Source: Pseudomonadota bacterium (GTDB taxonomy: Bacteria > Pseudomonadota > Alphaproteobacteria > ATCC43930 > CGMCC-115725). Taken from it: DNA of 5,364 nt. Below are positions 1-5,364 of the stretch, piece by piece. A program made the position numbers and the translations under genes. The notes beneath the pieces are model-generated. The model did not search any database. It had not been told where the DNA came from and worked only from the letters and a program-made list of their open reading frames with translations. The stretch spans positions 1 through 5,364 of the forward strand of contig JAJYIC010000120.1 of NCBI GenBank assembly GCA_021790295.1, given 5' to 3'. The number at the start of each line of letters is the position of its first letter. The first letter of the stretch is position 1.

Positions 1-888
1 CGTCGGCATGCGCGGATCGTCCCAGCCTCGCACATGGCCGCCGCGAACAAGTTCGGCGAGCACGCGTTTAGACAAGAGCGTATGGCTCAGATTGAGCCGG
101 GCGAACTCGTATTGGTGCGGGCGCGAGGGAACCGGCAGGTGGTCGATAAGCCAGTCGTAGAGCGGCCGATGGTCCTCGAATTCGAGCGTGCAGAGCGAAT
201 GCGTGATGCCTTCGATGGCGTCGGATTGCCCGTGGGCGAAATCATAGCTCGGATAGATGCACCAGGCGGTGCCGGTGCGCGGATGCTCGGCGTGCAGAAT
301 GCGATAGAGCGCCGGATCGCGCAGGTTGATGTTGCCGGAGGCCATGTCGATCTTGGCGCGCAGGACGCGCGCCCCGTTCGGAAACTCGCCGGCGCGCATG
401 CGGCGGAACAGATCGATGTTCTCGGCGATGCTGCGCCCGCGATAGGGGCTTTCGGTGCCGGCCTCGGTCAATGTGCCGCGGGTCGCCCGCATCTCCTCCT
501 GCGTCTGGTCGTCAACATAGGCCAAGCCTGCGCGGATCAAATGCTCGGCCCATTGGTAAAGCTGCTCGAAATAATCCGAGGCATGATAAAGATGTCCGCC
601 CCAGTCGAAGCCGAGCCAGCGCACGTCGCGCTCGATGGCGTCGATATATTCCTGCTCCTCTTTCAGCGGATTGGTATCGTCGAAACGGAGGTGGCAGCGC
701 CCGCCGAATTCCTTGGCGACGCCAAAATTGAGGCAGATCGATTTGGCGTGGCCGATATGAAGGTAGCCGTTGGGCTCGGGAGGGAAACGGGTGACGACGC
801 TTTGGACCCGCCCCTCGTCGATATCGGCGGCGATGATGTCGCGGATGAAATCGCGACCCTCTTCTCTTTCTCTCTCGTCCCGTGCCAT
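1..888 (-). CDS. glnS: Glutaminyl-tRNA synthetase, N-terminal 296 residues (3' end outside window)
   Basis: This gene encodes a class I aminoacyl-tRNA synthetase that charges tRNA(Gln) with glutamine in the cytoplasm. Reading the minus strand from ATG at 888 gives a protein closely resembling E. coli GlnRS. The segment TRFPPEPNGYLHIGHAKS (about residues 33-50) holds the class I HIGH signature, followed by CLNFGVAKEF and LRFDDTNP. AKIDMASG and EGITHSLCTLEFEDHRPLYDW mark the acceptor-binding and catalytic regions. HTLLSKR (about residue 275) is the counterpart of the KMSKS loop (VMSKR in E. coli), and GWDDPRMPT ends the visible part. The EGITHSLCTLEF segment and the overall match favour GlnRS over a glutamyl-tRNA synthetase. 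The ATG has GGGAG six bases upstream and gives an N-terminus of normal length. The frame is open to base 1, so roughly half the protein (the rest of the core and the anticodon-binding barrels) lies outside. It is divergent from the DUF4242 gene, so no operon partner is visible. Confidence 0.97.
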   Translation of the reverse strand, partial: MARDEREREEGRDFIRDIIAADIDEGRVQSVVTRFPPEPNGYLHIGHAKSICLNFGVAKEFGGRCHLRFDDTNPLKEEQEYIDAIERDVRWLGFDWGGHLYHASDYFEQLYQWAEHLIRAGLAYVDDQTQEEMRATRGTLTEAGTESPYRGRSIAENIDLFRRMRAGEFPNGARVLRAKIDMASGNINLRDPALYRILHAEHPRTGTAWCIYPSYDFAHGQSDAIEGITHSLCTLEFEDHRPLYDWLIDHLPVPSRPHQYEFARLNLSHTLLSKRVLAELVRGGHVRGWDDPRMPT

Positions 889-1035
889 TGCCCGCTCCCG
901 GCCGCCTCTTTTTATGTGGCAGATTGAGAGGCTTGAGGGAAGCCCGCAGACGGGCCGGGCAGGGGGTGATAGCATCAAAGGCAAAAGGGAGCGCCCTAAG
1001 AGCGCGAGGCGAGGCTTCAAGAGGAAAGGGAGAGC
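889..1035. promoter_or_regulatory. Divergent intergenic region between glnS and the DUF4242 gene
   Basis: These 147 bp must carry the promoters for two genes transcribed away from each other. I see no convincing -35/-10 pair in either direction. A short perfect hairpin, GCCCG-CAGA-CGGGC, lies at 942-955 but has no T-run, so it is not an obvious terminator. It would fall in the glnS leader if transcription starts upstream of it. The plus-strand end is purine-rich (GAGGAAAGGGAG at about 1021-1032) and supplies the ribosome binding site of the DUF4242 gene. On the minus strand, GGGAG just upstream of 888 serves glnS. Confidence 0.45.
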
Positions 1036-1314
1036 ATGCGCAAATTCATCATCGAACGCGAACTTCCGGCGATCGGCAGCGCCCTGCGCCAAGCCCTCAA
1101 AGAGGCGGCGCAAAAGTCGAATGCGACGCTTCGAGAACTCGGGCCCGACATCCAATGGGTCGAAAGCTATGTCGCCGCCGACAAGACCTTTTGCGTCTAT
1201 CTCGCAAAGGACGAGGCGATCATCAAAGAGCACGCCCGCCGCAGCGGCTTTCCGGCAAACCGGATCACCGAGATCCGCCGCATGATCGATCCGACCACGG
1301 CAAGCGAAGGCTGA
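1036..1314 (+). CDS. DUF4242 family protein (SCO4226-like small ferredoxin-fold protein)
   Basis: This 92-residue protein matches my recollection of the DUF4242 family along its whole length. It has an N-terminal KFIIERELP strand, the central block LRELGPDIQWVESYVAADKTFCVYLAKDE (about residues 32-60), the helix IIKEHARRSGFPANRITEIR (62-81), and an ending IDPTTA. The family includes SCO4226 of Streptomyces coelicolor, described as a small nickel-binding protein with a ferredoxin-like fold. Whether this member binds metal is not shown by the sequence. There is no signal peptide or membrane segment, so it is probably cytoplasmic. AGGAAAGGGAG lies just upstream of the ATG and supports this start. 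The gene stands alone: it is divergent from glnS and convergent with the lipoate ligase, so the context gives no clue to its role. Family assignment is confident; function is unknown. Confidence 0.85.
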   Translation: MRKFIIERELPAIGSALRQALKEAAQKSNATLRELGPDIQWVESYVAADKTFCVYLAKDEAIIKEHARRSGFPANRITEIRRMIDPTTASEG

Positions 1315-1343
1315 AGGCCCCGCAAACCGGCCTTTGGCGCCTT
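1314..1343. terminator. Possible bidirectional hairpin between convergent genes
   Basis: An inverted repeat AAGGCC (1314-1319) / GGCCTT (1329-1334) with a 9-base loop sits between the converging DUF4242 and ligase genes. It overlaps the last base of the DUF4242 stop codon. The T-run is only three bases on the plus strand, so this is a weak intrinsic terminator at best. The position between two convergent stops is the main argument for it. Confidence 0.3.
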
Positions 1344-2420
1344 TCAAGGCCCGCGGTGGCGGGCGGCGGCGAGGGCCGCGGCGATCTCCTCGGCGCTTGG
1401 TGTCGAGGGTTCGATGCCGATTTCGCTCATGGCCTCCGCGATCGCTGCGAGAAGGATGGGTTTGTCGAGCGCGTTGCCTTTGAGGCGCGAGGCGAGAAGC
1501 GCGAGGCCTCGCGCCGCAGCGCCCTCGGGATCGCAGGAAAGATCGAGATCGGCGATCTTCCCGTCGCGCTCCAAAAGGCGAACGTGGAGGAGCCCGCCTT
1601 CTGCCTTCGAGGAGCCTTCGGTCAAATAAATGCCGGCGGCGATCTTTACCCCGTTGGGGACGAGTTTGCGCCCGGGACGGTCGAGGGAAGAACGGTCGGA
1701 GAGACGAGCCTCTTCCTCTCGGATCGCCGCCATCTCCTGCGGCCGCGGATCGTCGGCGAAAGCTTCGAGGCCGAAAGAACGGGCGGCATGATGGGAAAAG
1801 CGGGCCTTTACGCTTGCGCGCGAAGGAGGCTCTCGCAAAAGCCGGCGCATCGAGGTCATATGCTCTTCGAGGGCGCGCTCCAGCTTTTCGCGGAACTGGA
1901 GCGACGGGACCTTCAAAGAGCGGGCGAAAAGCGCCCCGTCGAAATCGAAGAGAAAGCTGCCGCCGAGAACGACAGCCTCGCGCCAAAGCGCCGCCGCCGT
2001 GCCGCCGATCTTGCGCCCCGCGACATGGATGTCCGAAGGGGGGCGGGTGAGCGCGGCGATGCCGAAATCGCGGTAGGTCGAAAGGACGGGCGCGATGAAA
2101 TAGGGGTAAAGGTTGAGGGGGCCCGGCGGCACGGTCCTGCGCGGGAAGACGAAGTGGAAGATGAGTTGCCTCTCGTCGATATAGACCGCGCCGCCGCCGA
2201 GACGGCGGCGGATGACGGCGAGCCCTTTTTCGGCGCAGAACTCGCGATCGAGTTCGCGATCGGCATTCTGGCTGAAACCGATGCAAAGATAAGGTTCGGC
2301 GCTTTCGACAAGGCAAAGAACGGGGGCGTCGCCTTCTTTCATGTGGCGCGCAAACCCGTACCACGCCGCTTGCGAAAAGAGCGCGCTTGCCGTTCCGAAA
2401 TCGACGATTCTGAGAGCCAT
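1344..2420 (-). CDS. Lipoate-protein ligase A-type enzyme with C-terminal LplB-like extension
   Basis: This is a cofactor-transfer enzyme of the BPL/LplA/LipB fold that activates lipoate with ATP and attaches it to a lysine of a carrier protein. From ATG 2420 it has 358 residues. The catalytic domain covers about residues 1-245, with PYLCIGFSQNAD (43-54), the lipoyl-adenylate loop RRRLGGGAVYID (71-82), and the catalytic-lysine motif IHVAGRKIGG (131-140, K137). Residues about 250-345 (GVKIAAGIYLTEG, then GLLHVRLLERDGKIADLDLSCD) look like the LplB accessory domain fused in cis, as in the sLpl(AB) ligases of sHdr sulfur oxidisers; this subdivision is my reading. ATG 2420 was chosen because GGAAAGG lies 10 bases upstream and the protein then begins MALRIVDFG, whereas the in-frame ATG at 2492 adds 24 low-complexity residues and has no Shine-Dalgarno sequence. 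It is divergent from the DsrE-like and GcvH-like genes; the latter is its likely substrate. An octanoyltransferase or a biotin ligase is less likely because of the RRxxGGGAVY and GRKIGG motifs. Confidence 0.88.
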   Translation of the reverse strand: MALRIVDFGTASALFSQAAWYGFARHMKEGDAPVLCLVESAEPYLCIGFSQNADRELDREFCAEKGLAVIRRRLGGGAVYIDERQLIFHFVFPRRTVPPGPLNLYPYFIAPVLSTYRDFGIAALTRPPSDIHVAGRKIGGTAAALWREAVVLGGSFLFDFDGALFARSLKVPSLQFREKLERALEEHMTSMRRLLREPPSRASVKARFSHHAARSFGLEAFADDPRPQEMAAIREEEARLSDRSSLDRPGRKLVPNGVKIAAGIYLTEGSSKAEGGLLHVRLLERDGKIADLDLSCDPEGAAARGLALLASRLKGNALDKPILLAAIAEAMSEIGIEPSTPSAEEIAAALAAARHRGP

Positions 2421-2509
2421 CGCAGAAAAGCCTTTCCCCGGCGAAGGCGATCCTCGCCCGCGCTCGGGCCCTTCTTGGCGCAGGGCCGGCATTGAGGCAC
2501 AATCGAAAG
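2421..2509. promoter_or_regulatory. Divergent control region between lipoate ligase and dsrE-like gene
   Basis: These 89 bp separate the ligase from the DsrE/GcvH-like pair and should hold both promoters. A perfect inverted repeat GGCCCT (2467-2472) / AGGGCC (2482-2487), separated by 9 bases, lies near the centre and could be an operator or a leader hairpin. On the plus strand, TTGGCG (2475-2480) and CACAAT (2498-2503) are 17 bases apart, and each matches the sigma-70 consensus at 4 of 6 positions. Regulation by a common factor is plausible but not demonstrated. Confidence 0.35.
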
Positions 2510-2887
2510 ATGGCGCGAAAGCTTATCGTCGTCATGGTCAATTCCGACCCGAAAAACCCCGAGGAGCTGGGAACGCCTCTGGTGCAGGCTGCGGTCGCGG
2601 CGGCGATGGATTACGAGGTCGAAGTGATCTGCGCCGGCACCGCGGGAAGGCTTTTGCAAAAGGGGTTTGCCGAAAACCTTCGGGTCAAGGCCGGAGCCGA
2701 AAAGAGCGTCTACGATTTCATCCGCGAGGCGCATGCAGAGGGCGTGCGCTTTTACGCCTGCCCCTCGAACCTCGAGCTTTTCGACATCGAGGCGAAAGAC
2801 CTCATCCCCGAATGCCACGGCCTTCTCGGCGCGGCGGCGCTTATTGCCCGCATCATGGAAGAGGACTGCCGGGTGCTTTCCTATTGA
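2510..2887 (+). CDS. DsrE-family sulfur-transfer-like protein
   Basis: This 125-residue soluble protein of the DsrE/DsrF fold begins with the typical hydrophobic strand KLIVVMVNSDPKNP. It continues with PLVQAAVAAAMDYEVEVICAG (helix and second strand), a GVRFYACPSNLELF segment, and the closing GLLGAAALIARIMEEDCRVLSY. Cysteines are at 41, 84, 102 and 120. Cys84, in the strand-to-helix position YACPSNLEL, is where DsrE3-type proteins carry their reactive cysteine, so it is the best candidate for holding persulfide sulfur. Members of this fold pass sulfane sulfur between TusA-like and rhodanese-like partners; that role here is inferred. The start is ATG 2510, which gives the normal family N-terminus. 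The ribosome binding site is weak (GAGG about 12 bases upstream), and an in-frame TTG at 2492 would only add six residues. The gene is followed after 6 bp by the GcvH-like gene, almost certainly in one operon. A DsrE3 subtype cannot be assigned by eye. Confidence 0.83.
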   Translation: MARKLIVVMVNSDPKNPEELGTPLVQAAVAAAMDYEVEVICAGTAGRLLQKGFAENLRVKAGAEKSVYDFIREAHAEGVRFYACPSNLELFDIEAKDLIPECHGLLGAAALIARIMEEDCRVLSY

Positions 2888-2893
2888 GGGGCG

Positions 2894-3343
2894 ATGGCGA
2901 GCGTCAAAGGCTCTCAACTTCCGCGCGAGCTTTTTTACGATGTCGAGAACGGGCTTTGGTACCGGCCTCGGGGCGGCGGAGTGGTCGAAATCGGGATGAC
3001 CTCGGTTGCGCTTGCGATGGCGGCGGCTCTCGTCGCGGTGACGCCAAAGCGCGCCGGAAGGCGGATCGAAAAAGGCGAGGCTTGCGCCGTCGTCGAGACC
3101 GGAAAGACGGTGAGCGCCGCGCGCGTCGCCTTGTCGGGCTTTATCGAGGAGAGCAACGAAGTGCTTCTGGGAGAGCCTTTTCGGGCGAGCCGAGACCCTT
3201 ATGGCGAGGGCTGGCTCATCAGATTGCGCGCCGACGATTGGCAGGCCGCCAGCGCAACGCTTCTTCCCGGCGACAAAGCCGCCAAAGCCTACGCCCTAAA
3301 GCTGCGCCGCGAGAAATCTCGCCGCCGCGCCGAGGAGGGGTAA
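2894..3343 (+). CDS. GcvH-like lipoate-binding protein (LbpA-type candidate)
   Basis: This 149-residue protein has the glycine-cleavage H-protein fold. It carries LPRELFYDVENGLWYR (9-24; GcvH has a similar KYSKEHEW-type start), VVEIGMTSVALAMAAALVAV (30-49), GRRIEKGEACAVVETGKTVSAARVALSG (55-82), and the late GcvH-like motif DPYGEGWLIRL (101-111). Lys71, in VVETGKTVSAA, aligns with the lipoylated lysine of GcvH and is the predicted attachment site. There are no gcvT or gcvP genes nearby. The neighbours are a DsrE-like protein and a lipoate ligase, as found for LbpA, the lipoate carrier of sHdr sulfur oxidation. I therefore favour an LbpA-like carrier over a true GcvH, though the exact subfamily needs a tree. 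The tail after residue 130 is unusually basic (LKLRREKSRRR). The ATG is preceded by GAGGGG, which overlaps the end of the upstream gene, so translation is probably coupled. It converges on the selB-linked gene. Confidence 0.82.
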   Translation: MASVKGSQLPRELFYDVENGLWYRPRGGGVVEIGMTSVALAMAAALVAVTPKRAGRRIEKGEACAVVETGKTVSAARVALSGFIEESNEVLLGEPFRASRDPYGEGWLIRLRADDWQAASATLLPGDKAAKAYALKLRREKSRRRAEEG

Positions 3344-3397
3344 AGCCGCCGGCAGGAGCGGGCGGGCCAACGACGGGGGCTCCTTTTCGCCCTCCTC
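3332..3397. terminator. Nested inverted repeats, candidate terminator between convergent transcripts
   Basis: An outer perfect 8-bp repeat GAGGAGGG (3332-3339) / CCCTCCTC (3390-3397) encloses an inner 6-bp repeat AGGAGC (3354-3359) / GCTCCT (3379-3384). TTT (3385-3387) extends the T at the end of the inner stem. The structure spans the stop of the GcvH-like gene and ends next to the stop of the converging 144-residue gene. The loops are large, so an intrinsic terminator is possible but not certain. Confidence 0.35.
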
Positions 3398-3832
3398 TCA
3401 AAAATCGACGACCGGGAAAAAGCCGCGCTCGCGTTCGAGAAGATCGAGGAAATCGCTGCCGAAGCGCTCGCCGTACCAAGCTTCGAAAAGGGCGAAAGCG
3501 GCGATCGCATCCTTGCCGCCGGAAGACCCCGCAACGACGGCGTCGGCGGCTGCGGCGAGACGGTCGCGCAGTTCGCCAAAACCCGCATCCTCCTCTCTCC
3601 ATCCCGCCTCGGAGAGCGCAAAGTCGAGCGCCCTCCCCCTCCCCTCTTCGAGCGAGGCGGAAGAGGCCGCGGCCTCTTTCATTCCTTTGAGCAGATGGTA
3701 ACGGCGATAGGCCGCGACCCGCGCCTTTTCGAGCGCTTCGAGACGCGTGCGGCTTTCGCGCCGGAACGCCTCTTCCGCTTTTTCAGAGCTTTCGGCCGCC
3801 CGCCGCAAAGCCTCGAACGGATCGTCGCTCAT
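3398..3832 (-). CDS. Uncharacterised 144-residue protein following selB
   Basis: I do not recognise this protein. It is soluble, with no signal peptide or membrane segment. The N-terminal half is highly charged and helical (FEALRRAAESSEKAEEAFRRES, then LEALEKARVAAYRRYHLLKGM, up to about residue 51) and could form a coiled coil or helical hairpin. After a small-residue linker (AAASSASLEEG) comes a second helical half ending in AIAAFALFEAWYGERFGSDFLDLLERERGFFPVVDF, which is rich in aromatic residues and looks like a conserved surface. There are no cysteines or histidine clusters to suggest metal or redox chemistry. ATG 3832 lies 9 bases after the selB stop and is preceded by GGGGG; an in-frame TTG at 3841 would abut the selB stop exactly but has no Shine-Dalgarno sequence. 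The tight spacing indicates co-transcription and probably translational coupling with selB, so a link to selenoprotein synthesis or to a particular selenoprotein is possible but unproven. Confidence 0.72.
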   Translation of the reverse strand: MSDDPFEALRRAAESSEKAEEAFRRESRTRLEALEKARVAAYRRYHLLKGMKEAAASSASLEEGRGRALDFALSEAGWREEDAGFGELRDRLAAAADAVVAGSSGGKDAIAAFALFEAWYGERFGSDFLDLLERERGFFPVVDF

Positions 3833-3841
3833 CGCCCCCAA

Positions 3842-5364
3842 TCAGCGAAAAATGCCGATGCGGTCTAGCCGGAGCTTGCGCAGATCGCCCTGGCGCAAGG
3901 TGAGCCCGACGCGGTCGAAAAACTCGAGGATGAGGATCGCAAGCTTGCGCCCTGTGCCGAGGCGGTCGCGAAAGGAGGCGGCGAGAACCGTCTTCTCGCC
4001 TAGAGGCCCCGCCATCTCGGCGAATATCGCGGCCATCTCGCGCACTCTCTCGCGGCGGTAGAAGCGGTCCTGAGAGATCTCGATGAGTTCACCCGCGCGG
4101 GCGAGACGCTTCATCAACTGGCGCAGAACCGTTTCGGAAAGAGCGAGTTCGCTTGCGAGATCGCGAACACGCGGGGGCTCGAACCCGCTGTCGTCGAGAC
4201 GGCTGGAGAGGCGCCCCCAAAGTTTCTGCTCGAACGCGCTCAAAACCGCCTTGTGTCCGGGCAGGCGCAAAGCGGCGCCGGCGAGGGCGATCTTTTTTTC
4301 ATCGAGAAGCGCCTCGACGAGCGCGTCGAAAACCGGAGGCGGAAGGCGAGGCGAAAGAGCGCCGCGAAGGCGGTCGCGTTCGATCCCTGGGCTTCCCGGC
4401 GCCTGCCGGTGATAGTCTTCCAGAGCCTCGCACAAGGCGCGTTTCAGCCCCGCAAGCTGTTCGCTGCCGAAACCGAAACCGAGCCGGCGCTCTTTCGACT
4501 TCAAGACCCGCGTTCCCGCTGCGGCAATCGCCGCTTCGGCTTCGGCAGGCGCGAGAGCGCGCGAAAGGGCGAAGCGGTCGAGATCGACCCCGGTCTTGGC
4601 GCTCTCCAAAAGGCCTTCGAGAGCGGCCTCGGGCGCTTTTGCGGTCAAGGCCGAAAGCGCCTCCAGATGCTCGGGGCGCCGGCGCCCGCGCGAGGGCGGC
4701 CAGGGATCGAGGACGGATCCGCCGCCGATCGTTCGCGCCCCTTGAGGGTCGCGCAGGATGAAACGGTCTCCGCCAAGCGCCGCGACCGGGCGGTCGAACG
4801 AGATTTCGACAAACTCCTCGCCGCCCTGCGGCAAGACATCGCTCGAAAGGGGCGAAAGGCGCGCCGAAAGATGCGCCGTGCCGAGATGGCAATGAACGAG
4901 GCTCCAGGATTTGAGAGCTTTCGGCGCCTCTGCGATGAGCCTCGCGCGGGCCTCGAAACGCGAGGTCGGAAAATGCAGAGAAGGCGCCGCCACAGTGTCG
5001 CCGCGTTCGATGCGCGAGGCTTCGAGCCCGGCCCCCGCAAGAGAAAGCGCGCAGCGTTCGCCCTTGCGGCCCGTCTCTGCGGGACGATTCTGGGCATGGA
5101 TGCTGCGCACGCGAACCTCGATCCCCGACGGGGTCAGTTTGAGGCGCTCTCCCACCCTCGCCGAACCGGAGACGACAGTTCCGGTGACGACGACGCCGAC
5201 GCCTTGAAGGATGAAACTGCGGTCTATGGCGAGGCGGAATTCGCCGCGCGGCTCTTCATGCGGCAAGGCCGCGGCCGCCGCGAGGAGTTTTTTTTCGAGA
5301 ACGGCGATCCCCGCGCCGGTCGCGCTCGACACCGCAACGATCTCGGCCCTTTCGAGGGAGATCG
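3842..5364 (-). CDS. selB: Selenocysteine-specific elongation factor SelB, lacking its N-terminus (window edge)
   Basis: SelB is the EF-Tu-like GTPase that carries selenocysteinyl-tRNA(Sec) to the ribosome and recognises the SECIS hairpin in selenoprotein mRNA. About 506 residues are in view and the frame runs off the right edge. The roughly 150 missing residues hold the P-loop and the other nucleotide-binding motifs. The visible part begins in the last G-domain strand, IVAVSSATGAG, the G5 motif. Domain II follows (about 42-123) with RSFILQGVGVVVTGTVVSG, then domain III (about 130-222) with WSLVHCHLGTAHLSARL and RFILRDPQGARTIGGGSVLDP. The remainder is the chain of winged-helix domains, including LSETVLRQLMKRLARAGELI. 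The final domain, FRDRLGTGRKLAILILEFFD with VGLTLRQGDLRKL (464-506), is the SECIS-binding type seen at the end of bacterial SelB. The C-terminus appears intact. The 144-residue gene follows 9 bp downstream. A GTG at 5332 is not the start, because the family sequence continues upstream of it. Confidence 0.95.
   Translation of the reverse strand, partial: ISLERAEIVAVSSATGAGIAVLEKKLLAAAAALPHEEPRGEFRLAIDRSFILQGVGVVVTGTVVSGSARVGERLKLTPSGIEVRVRSIHAQNRPAETGRKGERCALSLAGAGLEASRIERGDTVAAPSLHFPTSRFEARARLIAEAPKALKSWSLVHCHLGTAHLSARLSPLSSDVLPQGGEEFVEISFDRPVAALGGDRFILRDPQGARTIGGGSVLDPWPPSRGRRRPEHLEALSALTAKAPEAALEGLLESAKTGVDLDRFALSRALAPAEAEAAIAAAGTRVLKSKERRLGFGFGSEQLAGLKRALCEALEDYHRQAPGSPGIERDRLRGALSPRLPPPVFDALVEALLDEKKIALAGAALRLPGHKAVLSAFEQKLWGRLSSRLDDSGFEPPRVRDLASELALSETVLRQLMKRLARAGELIEISQDRFYRRERVREMAAIFAEMAGPLGEKTVLAASFRDRLGTGRKLAILILEFFDRVGLTLRQGDLRKLRLDRIGIFR

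Noticed and set aside
34..927. Long plus-strand open frame opposite glnS
   Set aside because: The minus strand encodes an unmistakable GlnRS with HIGH and KMSKS-type motifs. The antisense frame is open because of high GC content and matches no family.
889..1035. tRNA(Sec) gene (selC) or another RNA gene in the larger intergenic regions
   Set aside because: Neither this gap nor 2421-2509 shows a T-loop GGTTCGA-type box or a cloverleaf. The only structure here is a 5-bp hairpin at 942-955.
2421..2492. Longer ligase start at ATG 2492
   Set aside because: It adds a low-complexity leader not expected for LplA, has no ribosome binding site, and would use up almost all of the divergent control region. 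ATG 2420 with GGAAAGG is better.
882..2495. 537-codon plus-strand open frame across the DUF4242 gene and the ligase
   Set aside because: Its translation is low-complexity and arginine/glycine-rich, and it overlaps two genes with clear family motifs. It is a GC-rich shadow.
2894..3343. Annotation as a standard glycine-cleavage GcvH
   Set aside because: The fold and lipoyl site fit, but there are no gcvT/gcvP neighbours, and pairing with DsrE-like and ligase genes points to an LbpA-type carrier. Kept as an alternative only.
2341..3690. 449-codon plus-strand open frame over the DsrE-like and GcvH-like genes
   Set aside because: It is extremely rich in Arg, Gly and Ser with no domain resemblance, and lies in another frame over two well-supported genes.
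4153..4892. Open frames of about 200 codons on both strands within selB
   Set aside because: SelB motifs continue unbroken through this region in the minus-strand frame. The others are arginine-rich shadows.
1..5364. Mobile elements, CRISPR arrays, direct repeats
   Set aside because: No transposase or integrase motifs, no regularly spaced repeats and no flanking duplications were seen on either strand.

Overview
The window looks like chromosomal DNA from a GC-rich proteobacterium. An alphaproteobacterium of the Hyphomicrobiales type is my best guess, from the protein flavour and from GlnRS and SelB occurring together; this is inference and no marker in the window fixes the taxon. Seven genes fill almost all of the sequence. 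No mobile element, CRISPR array, rRNA or tRNA gene is visible.

Layout: (1) 1-888, minus strand: the N-terminal 296 codons of glutaminyl-tRNA synthetase (glnS), cut by the window's left edge. (2) 1036-1314, plus strand: a 92-residue DUF4242 / SCO4226-type small protein, divergent from glnS across 147 bp. (3) 1344-2420, minus strand: a lipoate-protein ligase with an LplA-type catalytic domain and a C-terminal extension that resembles the LplB accessory domain. (4) 2510-2887 and 2894-3343, plus strand, 6 bp apart: a DsrE-family protein and a GcvH-like protein with a recognisable lipoyl-lysine site. This pair diverges from the ligase across 89 bp. (5) 3398-3832, minus strand: a 144-residue protein I do not recognise, starting 9 bp after the stop of selB. 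(6) 3842-5364, minus strand: selB, the selenocysteine-specific elongation factor, lacking most of its GTPase domain because the window ends.

The most interesting part is 1344-3343. A lipoate ligase, a DsrE-like protein and a free-standing GcvH-like lipoate carrier lie side by side with no glycine-cleavage genes. In sulfur oxidisers that use the sHdr (heterodisulfide-reductase-like) pathway, the carrier LbpA, the ligase sLpl(AB) and DsrE-type sulfur-transfer proteins are encoded together. The simplest reading is a lipoate-carrier module of that kind or a relative of it: the ligase loads lipoate onto the GcvH-like protein, and the DsrE-like protein handles sulfane sulfur. The sHdr subunits and the lipoate-assembly enzymes LipS1/LipS2 are not in view, so the pathway assignment is inferred. 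The neighbouring selB shows that the organism makes selenoproteins. Whether selenium and the lipoate module are functionally linked, or only adjacent, cannot be decided here.
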